Part shown: positions 1 to 8,035 of the stretch, piece after piece | Position numbering within the stretch: the stretch's first letter is position 1 | Layout: every line of letters begins with the position of its first letter | From: CAVZYN01 sp963779515 | GTDB lineage: Bacteria > Pseudomonadota > Alphaproteobacteria > Rhizobiales > Hyphomicrobiaceae | DNA length: 64,000 nt | NCBI GenBank assembly: GCA_963779515.1 | Contig: CAVZYN010000009.1 | Span: 1-64,000, forward strand | Direction: 5' to 3' | Made by a program: the position numbers and the translations under genes | Notes under the pieces: model-generated | What the model was told of the DNA's origin: nothing | What the model saw: only the letters and a program-made list of their open reading frames with translations | Databases searched by the model: none

Positions 1-2
1 AG

Positions 3-35
3 GCGGCGCAGCGGATCGTCGCCGAAGTGGCGTGA
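3..35 (+). CDS. C-terminal end of an upstream gene (partial)
   Basis: The frame that starts at base 3 stays open and ends at a TGA at 33-35, giving the last ten residues AAQRIVAEVA. The stop lies about 40 bases before the start chosen for the next gene, as expected for tandem genes. Too little is present to suggest a family, and a chance open frame cannot be excluded. Confidence 0.3.
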   Translation, partial: AAQRIVAEVA

Positions 36-76
36 CTGCAGTCATTGACCCAAGGCTAAAAACAGGAACACTTGCC

Positions 77-1054
77 ATGAAACGTCGCCATGTTCTTGCA
101 GGCCTTGCTGCGGCCAGCGTCATCCGGCCGTCCGCGCTTGGAGCGCAGGAGAAGTACCCGAGCCGTCCGATCATGCTGGTGCTTGCGTATGCGGCGGGTG
201 GCGGGACCGATACCGTTGCGCGGACGTTTGCCGCCAAGCTCGAAGCGAAACTCGGCGCCAGCATCGTGGTCGAGAACAGACCCGGCGCGGGCGGCGCGCT
301 CGCGACCGATGCGGTGGCTGGCGCGCGAGCGGATGGGTATACGCTGTTGATCGGCAATCAGGGGCCGATGGCGGTCAATCCGCATCTTTTCAAGTCGCTG
401 AAGTCTGATCCCGAGAAGACGCTCGACGCGATCTGCATGATCGCGGACGCGGCGCTGGTCGTCGTGGTCAATCCGAAGTCGCCGGTGACAACGCTGCTGG
501 AGCTTGTCGCTGAGGCGAAGAAGCGGCCGGGCGAATTGACGTATGCCTCGGCGTCGAATGGGTCGGCGAGCCATCTCGCCGCGGCGTTGCTCGGGCAGGC
601 GACAGGGACGAAGAGCCGTCATGTCGCCTACCGTGGTGCGGCACCGGCGCTGAATGACCTCGTCGGCGCGCATGTCGACTTCATGATAACGACGATCCCA
701 TCGGTTGCAGGGCTGATCGAGTCTGGGACTCTGCGGGCGCTGGCGGTCACGAGTGCGCAGCGTGCATCGTCGCTGCCGAAAGTTCCGACGGCCATCGAGG
801 CCGGGCTGCCGCAGTTTGTGGCCTCGACGTGGTATGGCCTCTTGGGACCCAAAGGATTGCCGGTGGCTATTCGCCAGACTCTCGAGGATGCTGCGATGGA
901 AACGTTGAAGCTGCCGGAGCTGGTCGCGAAATTGAAGGACGATGGCGCGGAGCCCTCCGACATGCGCGCGCAGGCGTTCGCTGCGTACATCGCGAAAGAG
1001 CGCCAACGGTGGGGTGAGATCGTCAAGGCGGCTGAAATCCGCATCGGTGAGTAG
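77..1054 (+). CDS. tripartite tricarboxylate transporter substrate-binding protein (TctC/Bug family)
   Basis: A periplasmic receptor of about 325 residues that would bind a small carboxylate and pass it to a TctA/TctB membrane pair. The ATG at 77 is preferred over an in-frame GTG at 32, because it puts a twin-arginine-like signal peptide (MKRRHVLAG...) at the N-terminus, with likely cleavage near ALGAQE. The mature part begins KYPSRPIMLV and carries the glycine-rich AYAAGGGTDT segment typical of Bug proteins. Length fits the family. No tctA or tctB is present in the window, so this is an orphan receptor here, common where Bug proteins are amplified. The ligand cannot be read from sequence. 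Confidence 0.9.
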   Translation: MKRRHVLAGLAAASVIRPSALGAQEKYPSRPIMLVLAYAAGGGTDTVARTFAAKLEAKLGASIVVENRPGAGGALATDAVAGARADGYTLLIGNQGPMAVNPHLFKSLKSDPEKTLDAICMIADAALVVVVNPKSPVTTLLELVAEAKKRPGELTYASASNGSASHLAAALLGQATGTKSRHVAYRGAAPALNDLVGAHVDFMITTIPSVAGLIESGTLRALAVTSAQRASSLPKVPTAIEAGLPQFVASTWYGLLGPKGLPVAIRQTLEDAAMETLKLPELVAKLKDDGAEPSDMRAQAFAAYIAKERQRWGEIVKAAEIRIGE

Positions 1055-1060
1055 GTTTCG

Positions 1061-1714
1061 ATGGATGTCCTGATCGATCTCGATGGCACGTTGACGGACC
1101 CGAAGGCTGGGATCATCGGATCGGTGCAGTATGCGTTGCAGCGGCTGTCGATGCCGGTGCCGGAAATGGATGCGCTGCATTGGACGATCGGGCCGCCGCT
1201 GAGGGAGTCGTTTCCGAAATTGGGCGTTGCCGCGGGCGATATTGAGACCGCGCTGGGGCACTATCGCGAGCGATATCGCGATGGCGGCATGTACGATGCG
1301 ACCGTCTATGCGGGCGTGCCGGAGGCGCTGGATGCGCTGGTGCTGGCGGGTTGCCGGCTGATCGTGGCGACATCGAAGCCGCATCCTTTTGCCAAGCCGA
1401 TCCTGCGGCACTTCGATCTCTCCAGCCGATTTGCGGCAATCCACGGGGCGGAGTTGGACGGGCGCAACGACGACAAGGCGGACTTGATCGCGCATATCAT
1501 TGCGACGGAAGGCGTCGATCCCGAGCGCGCTATCATGGTCGGGGACCGGCTGTTCGATGTGCGGGGGGCCGCCAAGAATGGCATCCGGTCGATCGGTGCG
1601 CTGTGGGGGTATGGCGGGTTGGCGGAGTTGCGCGAGGCAGGTGCCTCGGCGCTGTGCGATCAGCCGAAGGGTTTGCCGAAGCTGGCGCTGTGGCTGCTGA
1701 CAGGAAGCACCTAG
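1061..1714 (+). CDS. HAD-superfamily hydrolase (phosphoglycolate phosphatase-like)
   Basis: A 217-residue haloacid-dehalogenase phosphatase starting 6 bp after the receptor gene. Motif I is DLDGT at residues 6-10 (nucleophile D6, acid/base D8). Motif II is the VATSKP segment around residue 105, and motifs III/IV are in GDRLFDVRGA near residue 160. A cap domain lies between motifs I and II, as in Gph/PgmB relatives. It would dephosphorylate a small phosphorylated metabolite in the cytoplasm. Phosphoglycolate is one candidate, but the sequence does not fix the substrate. Confidence 0.85.
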   Translation: MDVLIDLDGTLTDPKAGIIGSVQYALQRLSMPVPEMDALHWTIGPPLRESFPKLGVAAGDIETALGHYRERYRDGGMYDATVYAGVPEALDALVLAGCRLIVATSKPHPFAKPILRHFDLSSRFAAIHGAELDGRNDDKADLIAHIIATEGVDPERAIMVGDRLFDVRGAAKNGIRSIGALWGYGGLAELREAGASALCDQPKGLPKLALWLLTGST

Positions 1715-1810
1715 GCGGCGGCGTGCAGCGCCAATTGTCGCACAACGCCCAGTGTCGACTTTGTCGCGGGTTTTCGGGCGGTTCTCGGCCGGTATCGAGG
1801 GGGCCGTTTC

Positions 1811-1839
1811 TTGACACCCCCAGGGGGCGTCACTATGGT
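1811..1839 (+). promoter_or_regulatory. sigma70-type promoter for the atp F0 operon
   Basis: A perfect -35 TTGACA (1811-1816), exactly 17 bp, then TATGGT (1834-1839) as -10. It sits 59 bp upstream of the atpI start. The spacer holds a C-run/G-run palindrome (CCCCCAGGGGG). An alternative TTG start for atpI coincides with the -35 box, which argues against that start. Confidence 0.7.
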
Positions 1840-1897
1840 CCGGCGCGTTGAAAACCCGCCGAAGCTGGCCTTTTCCGCACAGGAAGGGCATTTCCCC

Positions 1898-2293
1898 ATG
1901 TCGAACGACAAGGACCTCGGCCGAGCGCCTGGTGAGTTGAGCCAGGCGGATCGGGACCAGATCCGTAAGCAGTCTGACGAAATCGGGAAGCGTCTCGAGC
2001 AAGCGAAATCGCGCAGGGATGACGTGGCGAAGCCGCATGGCGCCTCACAAGGGGCCGGGCTCGCCATGGCGTTGCGTTTTGCGACCGAGCTTGTGGTCGG
2101 CATTTGCGTGGGTGGGGCGATCGGTTGGGCGCTGGACTCGGTGTTTGGCACGAAGCCGTGGTTGATGATTTTGTTCATCTTTCTCGGATTTGGCGCGGGT
2201 CTGCGTACCGTGATCCGGTCGGCTGAGAAGGCGCAAAAAGGAGTTCCGCGGGGCAGAGACATGCCGGGTCGCGGTGACGACGACGAGACGTAG
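1898..2293 (+). CDS. atpI: F0F1 ATP synthase-associated protein AtpI
   Basis: A 131-residue protein with a charged, coiled-coil-like N-terminus (residues 10-45) and two membrane helices (about 52-75 and 84-104), the layout of AtpI/Atp1 proteins. AtpI helps assemble the c-ring and is the first gene of many atp operons. The ATG at 1898 follows the purine-rich AGGAAGGG at 1881-1888, so I take it as the start rather than upstream in-frame codons. It leads the F0 cluster, 11 bp before atpB. Confidence 0.9.
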   Translation: MSNDKDLGRAPGELSQADRDQIRKQSDEIGKRLEQAKSRRDDVAKPHGASQGAGLAMALRFATELVVGICVGGAIGWALDSVFGTKPWLMILFIFLGFGAGLRTVIRSAEKAQKGVPRGRDMPGRGDDDET

Positions 2294-2304
2294 GGGGACT
2301 TGCC

Positions 2305-3057
2305 GTGGCCAGTGGAAGCAGTGGAGCCGAACATGGGCCCATGCACCAGTTCGAGATCGAGCGAATTTTGCCGTTGAAGCTGTTCGGCTTCGATGTCTCG
2401 TTCACGAACTCGTCGCTGTGGATGGTTCTGGCGCTCGGCGGCGCGGCCGCCTTCCTGATCATGGCGATGCGCGGAAGCAGCATCGTGCCGGGCCGCATGC
2501 AGTCGATGGCGGAACTCGTCTATGAGTTCATTGCCAAGACCGTGACCGATATCTGCGGGCCCGAAGGTATGAAGTACTTCCCGCTGATCTTCACGCTCTT
2601 CATCTTCATTTTGGCGTGCAACATGTTCGGCCTGTTGCCGTACTCGTTCACGGTCACGAGCCACATCATCATCACGTTCGCGATCGCGCTCGGCGTTTTC
2701 CTGATGGTGACGGTGATCGGCTTCAAGGAGAACGGGCTCGGCTACCTGAAAATGTTCAACCCAACGGGTGTGCCGTTTCTGCTGAAATTTCTGATCATTC
2801 CGATCGAGATCATCTCGTATCTGATGCGTCCGATCAGTTTGTCGGTGCGGCTCTTCGCGAACATGCTGGCGGGCCACATCCTGATGAAGGTGTTCGCCGG
2901 CTTCGTGATCGGACTTGGTGTGACAGGCGGTTGGGCGCCGCTCGCGTTCATGATCGGCTTCACGGGCTTCGAACTCTTGGTCGCGGTGCTTCAGGCTTTC
3001 ATCTTCACGCTGCTGACCTGCATCTATCTCAACGACGCGCTGCACATGCACCACTAA
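2305..3057 (+). CDS. atpB: ATP synthase F0 subunit a
   Basis: A 250-residue integral membrane protein forming the proton half-channels of the F0 motor. The hallmark SVRLFANMLAGH is present at residues 180-191; R182 corresponds to the essential stator arginine (R210 in E. coli). About five to six hydrophobic helices are visible. The start is a GTG at 2305 preceded by AGGGGG; a later in-frame ATG (MHQFEIERIL, about 12 codons in) is also possible. It lies between atpI and atpE in the standard alphaproteobacterial order. Confidence 0.97.
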   Translation: MASGSSGAEHGPMHQFEIERILPLKLFGFDVSFTNSSLWMVLALGGAAAFLIMAMRGSSIVPGRMQSMAELVYEFIAKTVTDICGPEGMKYFPLIFTLFIFILACNMFGLLPYSFTVTSHIIITFAIALGVFLMVTVIGFKENGLGYLKMFNPTGVPFLLKFLIIPIEIISYLMRPISLSVRLFANMLAGHILMKVFAGFVIGLGVTGGWAPLAFMIGFTGFELLVAVLQAFIFTLLTCIYLNDALHMHH

Positions 3058-3123
3058 GGCGCATTCGACGTGCGTTGAACTGTTCACGACTTCACGCTTT
3101 CGCATATCCACAAGGAGAGAAAA

Positions 3124-3348
3124 ATGGACTTGGCATCTGCAAAACTGATCGGCGCTGGCCTCGCGTGCATGGGCCTCGTGGGCGCCGGTATCGGCGTAGG
3201 TACGATTTTCGGCAACTTCCTCAATGGCGCGCTGCGCAATCCGTCGGCTGCCGACGGTCAGCGCACCTGGATGTTCGTCGGCGCCGCGATGGCCGAACTG
3301 CTCGGCTTGCTGGCGTTCGTCGTGGCCATGCTGATCCTTTACAGCTGA
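3124..3348 (+). CDS. atpE: ATP synthase F0 subunit c
   Basis: A 74-residue hairpin proteolipid that forms the rotating c-ring. Helix 1 contains the packed glycine run GAGIGVG, the polar loop has RNP (residues 38-40), and helix 2 carries the ion-binding carboxylate E58 in AAMAELLG. The binding-site carboxylate appears without the extra polar ligands of Na+ types, so proton coupling is expected. AAGGAGAG lies just before the ATG. Confidence 0.97.
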   Translation: MDLASAKLIGAGLACMGLVGAGIGVGTIFGNFLNGALRNPSAADGQRTWMFVGAAMAELLGLLAFVVAMLILYS

Positions 3349-3394
3349 TCGCTGTGACAGGGCACGTCGAAACTGGGCGAACGAGGAGCCATAA

Positions 3395-3919
3395 ATGTTA
3401 GCCGTTGTCATTGCCGCAGCCGGGAATAAAGCGGGTGGCTTGCCGCAGTTCGACGTGTCGACATTTGCCCCGCAGCTGGCATGGCTGGCTCTGGGCTTCA
3501 CCGCGCTCTACTTCGTCCTGTCGCGTGTCGCCTTGCCGCGGATCGGCGAAGTGATCGACGAACGCAAAAATCGGATCCAGAAGGATCTGGCGGATGCGGA
3601 GCGGCTGAAGGCCGAGACCGATGGCGCGCTGAAGTCCTACGAAGAGGCGCTCGCCTCGGCAAAGTCCAGGGCGGGTGCGATCGCGAAGGAAACGCGTGAT
3701 CGCTTGTCGGGGGAAACCGATCGTGAGCGTGCGCAGGTCGATCAGCAACTCGCGGGGAAAATCGCCGATGCCGAGAAGCGCATTGGCGACATGAAGTCCA
3801 AGGCCATGGCCAGTGTCAACGACATCGCGGCCGATACGGCTGGCGCGATCGTGTCCAAGCTGATCGGCAAGGATGTGGCGCGAGCCGACGTTCTGCAAGC
3901 GCTGACGAAGCGAACTTAA
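3395..3919 (+). CDS. atpF': ATP synthase F0 subunit b' (second b-type stalk subunit)
   Basis: A 174-residue stator subunit with one N-terminal membrane helix (about residues 28-48, QLAWLALGFTALYFVLS) followed by a long charged helix (about 55-150) that pairs with subunit b. Separate b and b' subunits are typical of alphaproteobacteria, cyanobacteria and chloroplasts. It lies 15 bp before atpF. GAGGAG precedes the ATG. Confidence 0.93.
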   Translation: MLAVVIAAAGNKAGGLPQFDVSTFAPQLAWLALGFTALYFVLSRVALPRIGEVIDERKNRIQKDLADAERLKAETDGALKSYEEALASAKSRAGAIAKETRDRLSGETDRERAQVDQQLAGKIADAEKRIGDMKSKAMASVNDIAADTAGAIVSKLIGKDVARADVLQALTKRT

Positions 3920-3934
3920 TCGGAGCCAGACGCA

Positions 3935-4420
3935 ATGTTCAAGGATCCGAGTTTTTGGGTGGCGGTCGCGTTCTTCGGATTCGTGGCTCTGTTGGTGTAC
4001 CTGAAGGTGCCAAGTGCGATCGGCAAGTCGCTCGATGAGCGGGCGGCCGGCATCAAGACCGAACTCGACGAGGCCAAACGGCTGCGCGAAGAGGCGGCTG
4101 CTTTGCTCGAGAGCTACAAGAAGAAGCATCAAGAAGCCGAGAACGAGGCGAAAGCGATCATCGATCAGGCGCGCCGCGATGCGGAAACGTTGGCGGCCGA
4201 GACGCGGCGGAGCTTGAAAGAGCAGCTCGAGCGGCGGACGAAGCAGGCGGAAGAAAAGATCGCGCGCGCGGAAGCGCAGGCGGTGTCTGAAGTCCGCGCA
4301 TCCGCGGTTGATAGCGCGGTTGCTGCCGCCGAGAGGTTGCTTGCTGATCAGGCGCGCGGAGCCGTTGGAACCGGCCTCATCGAGCAGAGCATCCGGGATT
4401 TGAAGACCCGCGCGAACTGA
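3935..4420 (+). CDS. atpF: ATP synthase F0 subunit b
   Basis: A 161-residue peripheral-stalk subunit. The membrane anchor is residues 4-24 (SFWVAVAFFGFVALLVYL), followed by a continuous heptad-like, Glu/Lys/Ala-rich helix that reaches the F1 head. It forms a heterodimer with b' from the preceding gene. It is the last gene of the F0 operon and is followed by a strong terminator. The F1 genes (atpHAGDC) are not nearby, as expected for this class, which keeps F0 and F1 in separate operons. Confidence 0.95.
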   Translation: MFKDPSFWVAVAFFGFVALLVYLKVPSAIGKSLDERAAGIKTELDEAKRLREEAAALLESYKKKHQEAENEAKAIIDQARRDAETLAAETRRSLKEQLERRTKQAEEKIARAEAQAVSEVRASAVDSAVAAAERLLADQARGAVGTGLIEQSIRDLKTRAN

Positions 4421-4445
4421 GCCGTCCGCACTTGATCCTTTCATC

Positions 4446-4476
4446 AACTCCGTGCTGCTTGCAGCGCGGAGTTTTT
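4446..4476 (+). terminator. rho-independent terminator of the atp F0 operon
   Basis: A 13-bp stem (AACTCCGTGCTGC with GCAGCGCGGAGTT, one G-U pair) around a very short loop, followed by a TTTTT tract. It starts 26 bp after the atpF stop codon. Confidence 0.85.
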
Positions 4477-4497
4477 AGTTTGGAGAGAATGCAAGTT

Positions 4498-4845
4498 ATG
4501 TCTTGGGCACATCTGCAACCAATCATACTGCTCCTGGCGTCGAACGTTTTCATGACGCTCGCGTGGTATGGGCACTTGAATTTCAAAGAGAAGCCGCTGA
4601 TGGCCGTGATCCTGGCGTCATGGGGGATCGCGTTCATCGAGTATTGCCTCGCGGTGCCGGCCAATCGCTATGGGCACGGGCTCTATTCAGCGGCTGAGCT
4701 GAAGACCATCCAGGAAGTGATCACGTTGCTGGTGTTCGCGGTGTTTTCGGTGGTGATCTTGAAAGAAGCGCTGAGTTGGCAGCATGGCGTCGGGTTTGCG
4801 CTGATCGCAGCCGGTGCGGCCTTCGTGTTCTCGGCGCGCGGCTGA
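4498..4845 (+). CDS. DMT-family small membrane protein (DUF486)
   Basis: A 115-residue protein with four membrane helices, matching the DUF486 family of single-domain drug/metabolite-transporter-like proteins. Recognisable parts are the N-terminal SNVFMTLAWYGHL and the AVPANRYG loop, both typical of the family. Its function is not established. I chose the ATG at 4498 (MSWAHLQPI), which has GGAGAG about 10 bp upstream; an upstream in-frame ATG would overlap the atp terminator. It ends 5 bp before a permease-like gene, so the two may be co-transcribed. Confidence 0.85.
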   Translation: MSWAHLQPIILLLASNVFMTLAWYGHLNFKEKPLMAVILASWGIAFIEYCLAVPANRYGHGLYSAAELKTIQEVITLLVFAVFSVVILKEALSWQHGVGFALIAAGAAFVFSARG

Positions 4846-4850
4846 TCGCC

Positions 4851-5606
4851 ATGGACCTTCAGAGCTACGTCGTGCTTGGGCTTGGGACGTTTCTGGGTGC
4901 CTTTGTCCAATCGGCGACGGGCTTTGGTTTTGCGATTCTGGCGGCGCCCATTTATCTGGCCGTGATCAATGCAACGGGCGCCATTCCGCTGCTGGTGCTG
5001 GTGCATCTCGTGCAGTCGGCCATGGTGGTGCCGCGGCTATGGCCCAATGCGCCGCCGCGGATGCTGAAGGACTTGGTGTTGGGCGCACTCATCGGGTGTC
5101 CATTGGGGTTGCTGGCGTTCCTGCGGCTCGATATCGCGACGTTGAAGATCACGGTCGGGGTGCTGATCCTGGCGTTCACGGCGCTGCTGATCGCGCGTGA
5201 CGCGGGCCTTTTGCAGGCAACCGAGTTGCGGGCGGCGGCGGAACCGTCCAGTTGGTCAACGCGGGCGACGGGTGTCATTTCCGGCATCATGACGGCGCTG
5301 CTGGTGATGCCTGGCCCGCCGGTGATGCTGCACCTTATGGGGCGGGATATCGCCAAGGACCAGAGCAGGGCACTGTCGCTGACAGCGTTCGCGGTCAGCT
5401 ATGTGCTGGTGGCGCTGCTGAACGCGGCATCGGGGACGCTCACGCGCGCTATCGTGGTGGATGCGATGGTATTGGCGCCGGCTGTGGTGACTGCGACGGC
5501 GCTGGGGGCGCGGGCCTCGCAGGTCATGAGTGAAGGATTGTTCCGGAGGGTGGTGTTCGCGCTTCTGATCGCATCGGGTGTAGGCGCGATCCTCTCGGCG
5601 CTGTGA
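4851..5606 (+). CDS. sulfite exporter TauE/SafE-family membrane protein
   Basis: A 251-residue polytopic protein with about eight hydrophobic segments and the family's N-terminal pattern GTFLGAFVQSATGFGFAIL. TauE/SafE proteins are proposed exporters of sulfite, sulfoacetate or related anions, but most members are uncharacterised. The ATG at 4851 is used; the track of codons upstream overlaps the previous gene. It is followed by a bidirectional terminator shared with gapR. Confidence 0.87.
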   Translation: MDLQSYVVLGLGTFLGAFVQSATGFGFAILAAPIYLAVINATGAIPLLVLVHLVQSAMVVPRLWPNAPPRMLKDLVLGALIGCPLGLLAFLRLDIATLKITVGVLILAFTALLIARDAGLLQATELRAAAEPSSWSTRATGVISGIMTALLVMPGPPVMLHLMGRDIAKDQSRALSLTAFAVSYVLVALLNAASGTLTRAIVVDAMVLAPAVVTATALGARASQVMSEGLFRRVVFALLIASGVGAILSAL

Positions 5607-5621
5607 TAGAGGCGCAATAGA

Positions 5622-5647
5622 AAGGCCAACCGTGATAGGTTGGCCTT
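5622..5647. terminator. bidirectional hairpin between convergent genes
   Basis: A perfect 10-bp inverted repeat, AAGGCCAACC and GGTTGGCCTT, around a 6-base loop. It lies midway between the convergent TauE-like gene and gapR. Read on the minus strand, the stem is followed by TTTCT, so it can terminate gapR; on the plus strand the U-tract is poor. Confidence 0.7.
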
Positions 5648-5668
5648 GCATTGAACGCGCGGCAATCG

Positions 5669-5980
5669 TTATTCGGCGGCGTCGAGAATCTCGCGGTCAC
5701 CGTCGCGGTCCATGGGCATGGGCGGCATGTCGTCCAGCAGCATGCCAAGGGCGTGGAGATAGGTTTCCAGCACGCCATCTTCTTCCTGGCGCTCGGTCTT
5801 GCTCTTTTTGCGCAGTGAAATCACTTTGCGCATGATCTTCACATCGAAGCCGACGGCCTTGGCTTCGAGATACTTGTCGCGGATGTCGCCGGCGAGCGCC
5901 TTCTTCTCTTCCTCGAGCCGCTCGATCTGTTCGATGTATTGACGCAGTTGGTTTTGGGCGGACGCCTGGAGCGCGGACAT
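5669..5980 (-). CDS. gapR: GapR-like nucleoid-associated protein (DUF2312)
   Basis: A 103-residue protein matching DUF2312. The core NQLRQYIEQIERLEEEK... followed by GFDVKIMRKVISLRKK matches Caulobacter GapR, which binds overtwisted, AT-rich DNA ahead of replication and transcription and stimulates topoisomerases. The N-terminal helix is a long coiled coil; the basic IMRKVISLRKKSK patch is the DNA-contacting part in the family. I chose the start at 5980 (MSALQASAQ), because upstream residues do not resemble the family. The Asp-rich, Met/Pro-rich C-terminal tail is longer than in Caulobacter. Confidence 0.9.
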   Translation of the reverse strand: MSALQASAQNQLRQYIEQIERLEEEKKALAGDIRDKYLEAKAVGFDVKIMRKVISLRKKSKTERQEEDGVLETYLHALGMLLDDMPPMPMDRDGDREILDAAE

Positions 5981-6166
5981 GCGGAGCACCTCGACTTGAT
6001 GAAGGGGGGCCAATGCGTGCCACCAAATGGCACCGACGCGAGACACGGCCGATGAGTGCGACGCTAGCGGGTCTGAGGGTGTGCCTTCAACCCGGGCGCG
6101 GAGGCTATCCACGGTCTCTACAGAGGCACTTGCGCCACGGTTGACCCCAGCCGAATCGATCGTTCC

Positions 6167-6775
6167 TCAGCCGGTTGCGGGCGCGCCGGCGAGCCAGGCT
6201 TTGCCGCGGGCGTAAAGGGCCTGGACTTCGGGTCCTTTGAGGCCGGGCATGTCGGTTTTAACGGTGTAGCCGATGCCGGTCTGGAGATAGCCGAGGTGGC
6301 GGTAGCCTTCGGGGAATTTGGCGAGCAGCGTTGGATCAAGTGAAAGTTTGGCGGCGGGATCGATCGGATCCATCCGATCCTTTTCGTAGATTGGCTGGCG
6401 GAGCACGACGGCCCATTTGCCGCGGCGCTTTTCGACGAAGTCGTAGAAGCGGCCGGTGCAGACGACGTCGACCATGACGTCATGCACCTTGGCGCGCTGC
6501 GAGATGGTCATCTTGGTTTGCGAGATCGCACGGTTGCCGGCGAGATCGATCGATTGGCCGCCGAGGAAGTGCAGGATTGAGACGCCTTTGTCCCAACCTT
6601 TTTTGCTGGCTTCGATGAACTCGGCGGCGGGGGCCTGGAACCACGTCGCCATCATGCGCCCGTCGTCATGCCAGACGGTCGCAAACCGTTCCCAGTCGCC
6701 AGCGTCCCGCCACAGCACCCAATTCTGGATGAGGTCGCGGATCGCCAGGCGGTCTTCGATGTCGGTGGTCATCAT
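6167..6775 (-). CDS. NTF2-like / SnoaL-like fold protein
   Basis: A 202-residue protein of the NTF2-like superfamily. The opening DIEDRLAIRDLIQNWVLWRDAGDWERF is the usual first helix of SnoaL-like enzymes, followed by a curved sheet with the aromatic WHDDGRM segment. Such proteins can be hydratases, isomerases or dehydrases, or the small subunit of ring-hydroxylating oxygenases; no catalytic residue set here decides between them. It lies downstream of phaB on the same strand, but the 93-bp gap holds a palindromic repeat, so co-transcription is uncertain. Confidence 0.75.
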   Translation of the reverse strand: MMTTDIEDRLAIRDLIQNWVLWRDAGDWERFATVWHDDGRMMATWFQAPAAEFIEASKKGWDKGVSILHFLGGQSIDLAGNRAISQTKMTISQRAKVHDVMVDVVCTGRFYDFVEKRRGKWAVVLRQPIYEKDRMDPIDPAAKLSLDPTLLAKFPEGYRHLGYLQTGIGYTVKTDMPGLKGPEVQALYARGKAWLAGAPATG

Positions 6776-6805
6776 TAGGGTGTCGTGCCTTCGGCGCTCT
6801 TAGTG

Positions 6806-6852
6806 CTGGGTCCCGGATCTGCGCGCGCGGTGCGCGCTGGTCCGGGATGACG
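6806..6852. repeat. palindromic intergenic repeat, family B
   Basis: A hairpin-forming element: GGGTCCCGGA, a GCGCGC pair around a short loop, then TCCGGGATGACG. The outer arms CCCGGA (6812-6817) and TCCGGG (6841-6846) pair, and GCGCGC pairs inside. A second copy sharing GGGTCCCGG and CCGGGATGACG lies near 47500 in the liv operon. Confidence 0.65.
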
Positions 6853-6868
6853 CGCGGTTGGTTCGGCG

Positions 6869-7618
6869 TTACTGCATATGCTGGCCGCCGTTGATGGCGA
6901 TGTTGGCGCCGGTGAGGAAGGCGGCTTCGTCGGAGGAGAGGTAGGCGACGAGGCCCGCGACTTCATCGGGCTTGCCGAGGCGGCCCATGGGAATTTGCGG
7001 AATGATCTTCGAGTCGAGCACTTCTTTTGGAATCGCCATCACCATCTTGGTGCCGATGTAGCCGGGCGAGATCGTGTTCACGGTGACGCCGCGGCGAGCG
7101 ACCTCGTAGGCAAGCGATTTGGTAAAGCCATGCATGCCAGCCTTGGCGGCGGCGTAGTTGGTTTGACCGAAGGCGCCTTTTTGGCCATTGACCGATGAGA
7201 TGTTGATGACGCGGCCCCAGCCGCGCTCGACCATGCCGTCGAGGACGGGTTTGGTCATGTTGAAGACGCTGTCAAGGTTGGTGTGCATGACGGCATCCCA
7301 GTCGACTTTGCTCATCTTCTTGAAGGTCATGTCACGGGTGATGCCGGCGTTGTTGACGAGAACATCAACGGGGCCGGCGTCCTTCTCGATTTGCTTGGCA
7401 AGCGCCGCGCAGGCCTCGGTGTTGGTCACGTCAACCGGATAGGCGTGGAAGTTGAAGCCTTCCTTCTTCATTTCTGCGAGCCATTCGCCGCTCGTCTTGT
7501 TCGAGGGCGAGTAGGTCGTGATGACCGTGTTGCCCATTGCCGCCATCTTTTTGCAGATCGCCTCGCCGAGGCCACCCATTCCACCGGTAATCAGAACCAC
7601 GCGCTTCGCCGACGCCAT
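6869..7618 (-). CDS. phaB: acetoacetyl-CoA reductase (PhaB)
   Basis: A 249-residue short-chain dehydrogenase that reduces acetoacetyl-CoA to (R)-3-hydroxybutyryl-CoA with NADPH for polyhydroxybutyrate synthesis. The cofactor loop TGGMGGLG is at residues 11-18, NNAG at 89-92, and the catalytic S142, Y155, K159 lie in SSVNGQKGAFGQTNYAAAK, almost identical to Ralstonia PhaB. I chose the ATG at 7618 because a 25-residue N-terminal extension from upstream has no family counterpart. phaA and phaC are not in the window. Confidence 0.93.
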   Translation of the reverse strand: MASAKRVVLITGGMGGLGEAICKKMAAMGNTVITTYSPSNKTSGEWLAEMKKEGFNFHAYPVDVTNTEACAALAKQIEKDAGPVDVLVNNAGITRDMTFKKMSKVDWDAVMHTNLDSVFNMTKPVLDGMVERGWGRVINISSVNGQKGAFGQTNYAAAKAGMHGFTKSLAYEVARRGVTVNTISPGYIGTKMVMAIPKEVLDSKIIPQIPMGRLGKPDEVAGLVAYLSSDEAAFLTGANIAINGGQHMQ

Positions 7619-7637
7619 TGCCAAACTCCATCCATGA

Positions 7638-7662
7638 CCAAGTGACAGACCATCCCACTTGG
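7638..7662. promoter_or_regulatory. inverted repeat upstream of phaB
   Basis: CCAAGTG and CACTTGG form perfect 7-bp arms separated by 11 bases, 20 bp upstream of the phaB start. It could be an operator or a leader hairpin. No known binding motif is recognised. Confidence 0.35.
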
Positions 7663-7726
7663 ACATAGGTCCACGCGGCGCTGCAAAAATCAAGAATTTA
7701 GAGATGGGCTGCTCGCGCGAGCGCCC

Positions 7727-8035
7727 TCAGTGCTCGTGCGGTTTGGACTTGTCGAAGGCTGCCTTCTGGGCCGGGCTCGCGTCCTTTTGGTACTTCGCCT
7801 GCCACTCTTTGTGGGGCATGCCGTAGACGATCTCGCGGGCGGCATCCTTCGACAGCTCAATGGCATGGCCGGCCGCGGCGTCCTGATACCAGTTTGCCAA
7901 GCAATTCCGGCAGAAGCCCGCAAGGTTCATCAGATCGATGTTCTGGACGTCGGTGCGCGTCCGCAGATGCTCGACGAGGCGGCGATAGGCGGCGGCTTCC
8001 AGCTCGGTTTGGGTGGCTTTGTCGATCTTACTCAT
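7727..8035 (-). CDS. DUF1244 domain-containing protein
   Basis: A 102-residue cytoplasmic protein fitting DUF1244 over its whole length, including AYRRLVEHLRTRTDVQNIDL, the CRNC pair (C42, C45) and GMPHKEWQAKYQ. The family is small, mostly alpha-helical and widespread in alpha- and gammaproteobacteria; no function is established. The two cysteines could bind metal, which is only a guess. Its ATG overlaps the stop of the upstream N-formylglutamate amidohydrolase gene by 4 bp, so the two are translationally coupled. Confidence 0.9.
   Translation of the reverse strand: MSKIDKATQTELEAAAYRRLVEHLRTRTDVQNIDLMNLAGFCRNCLANWYQDAAAGHAIELSKDAAREIVYGMPHKEWQAKYQKDASPAQKAAFDKSKPHEH

Noticed and set aside
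56..2038. Long minus-strand open frame opposite the receptor, HAD and atpI genes
   Set aside because: Low-complexity Arg/His/Gln-rich translation antisense to well-conserved genes; a shadow frame typical of high-GC DNA.
1711..3501. 596-codon minus-strand frame opposite atpI-atpB-atpE
   Set aside because: Antisense to clear F0 subunit genes, with His/Arg/Glu-rich composition and no family resemblance.
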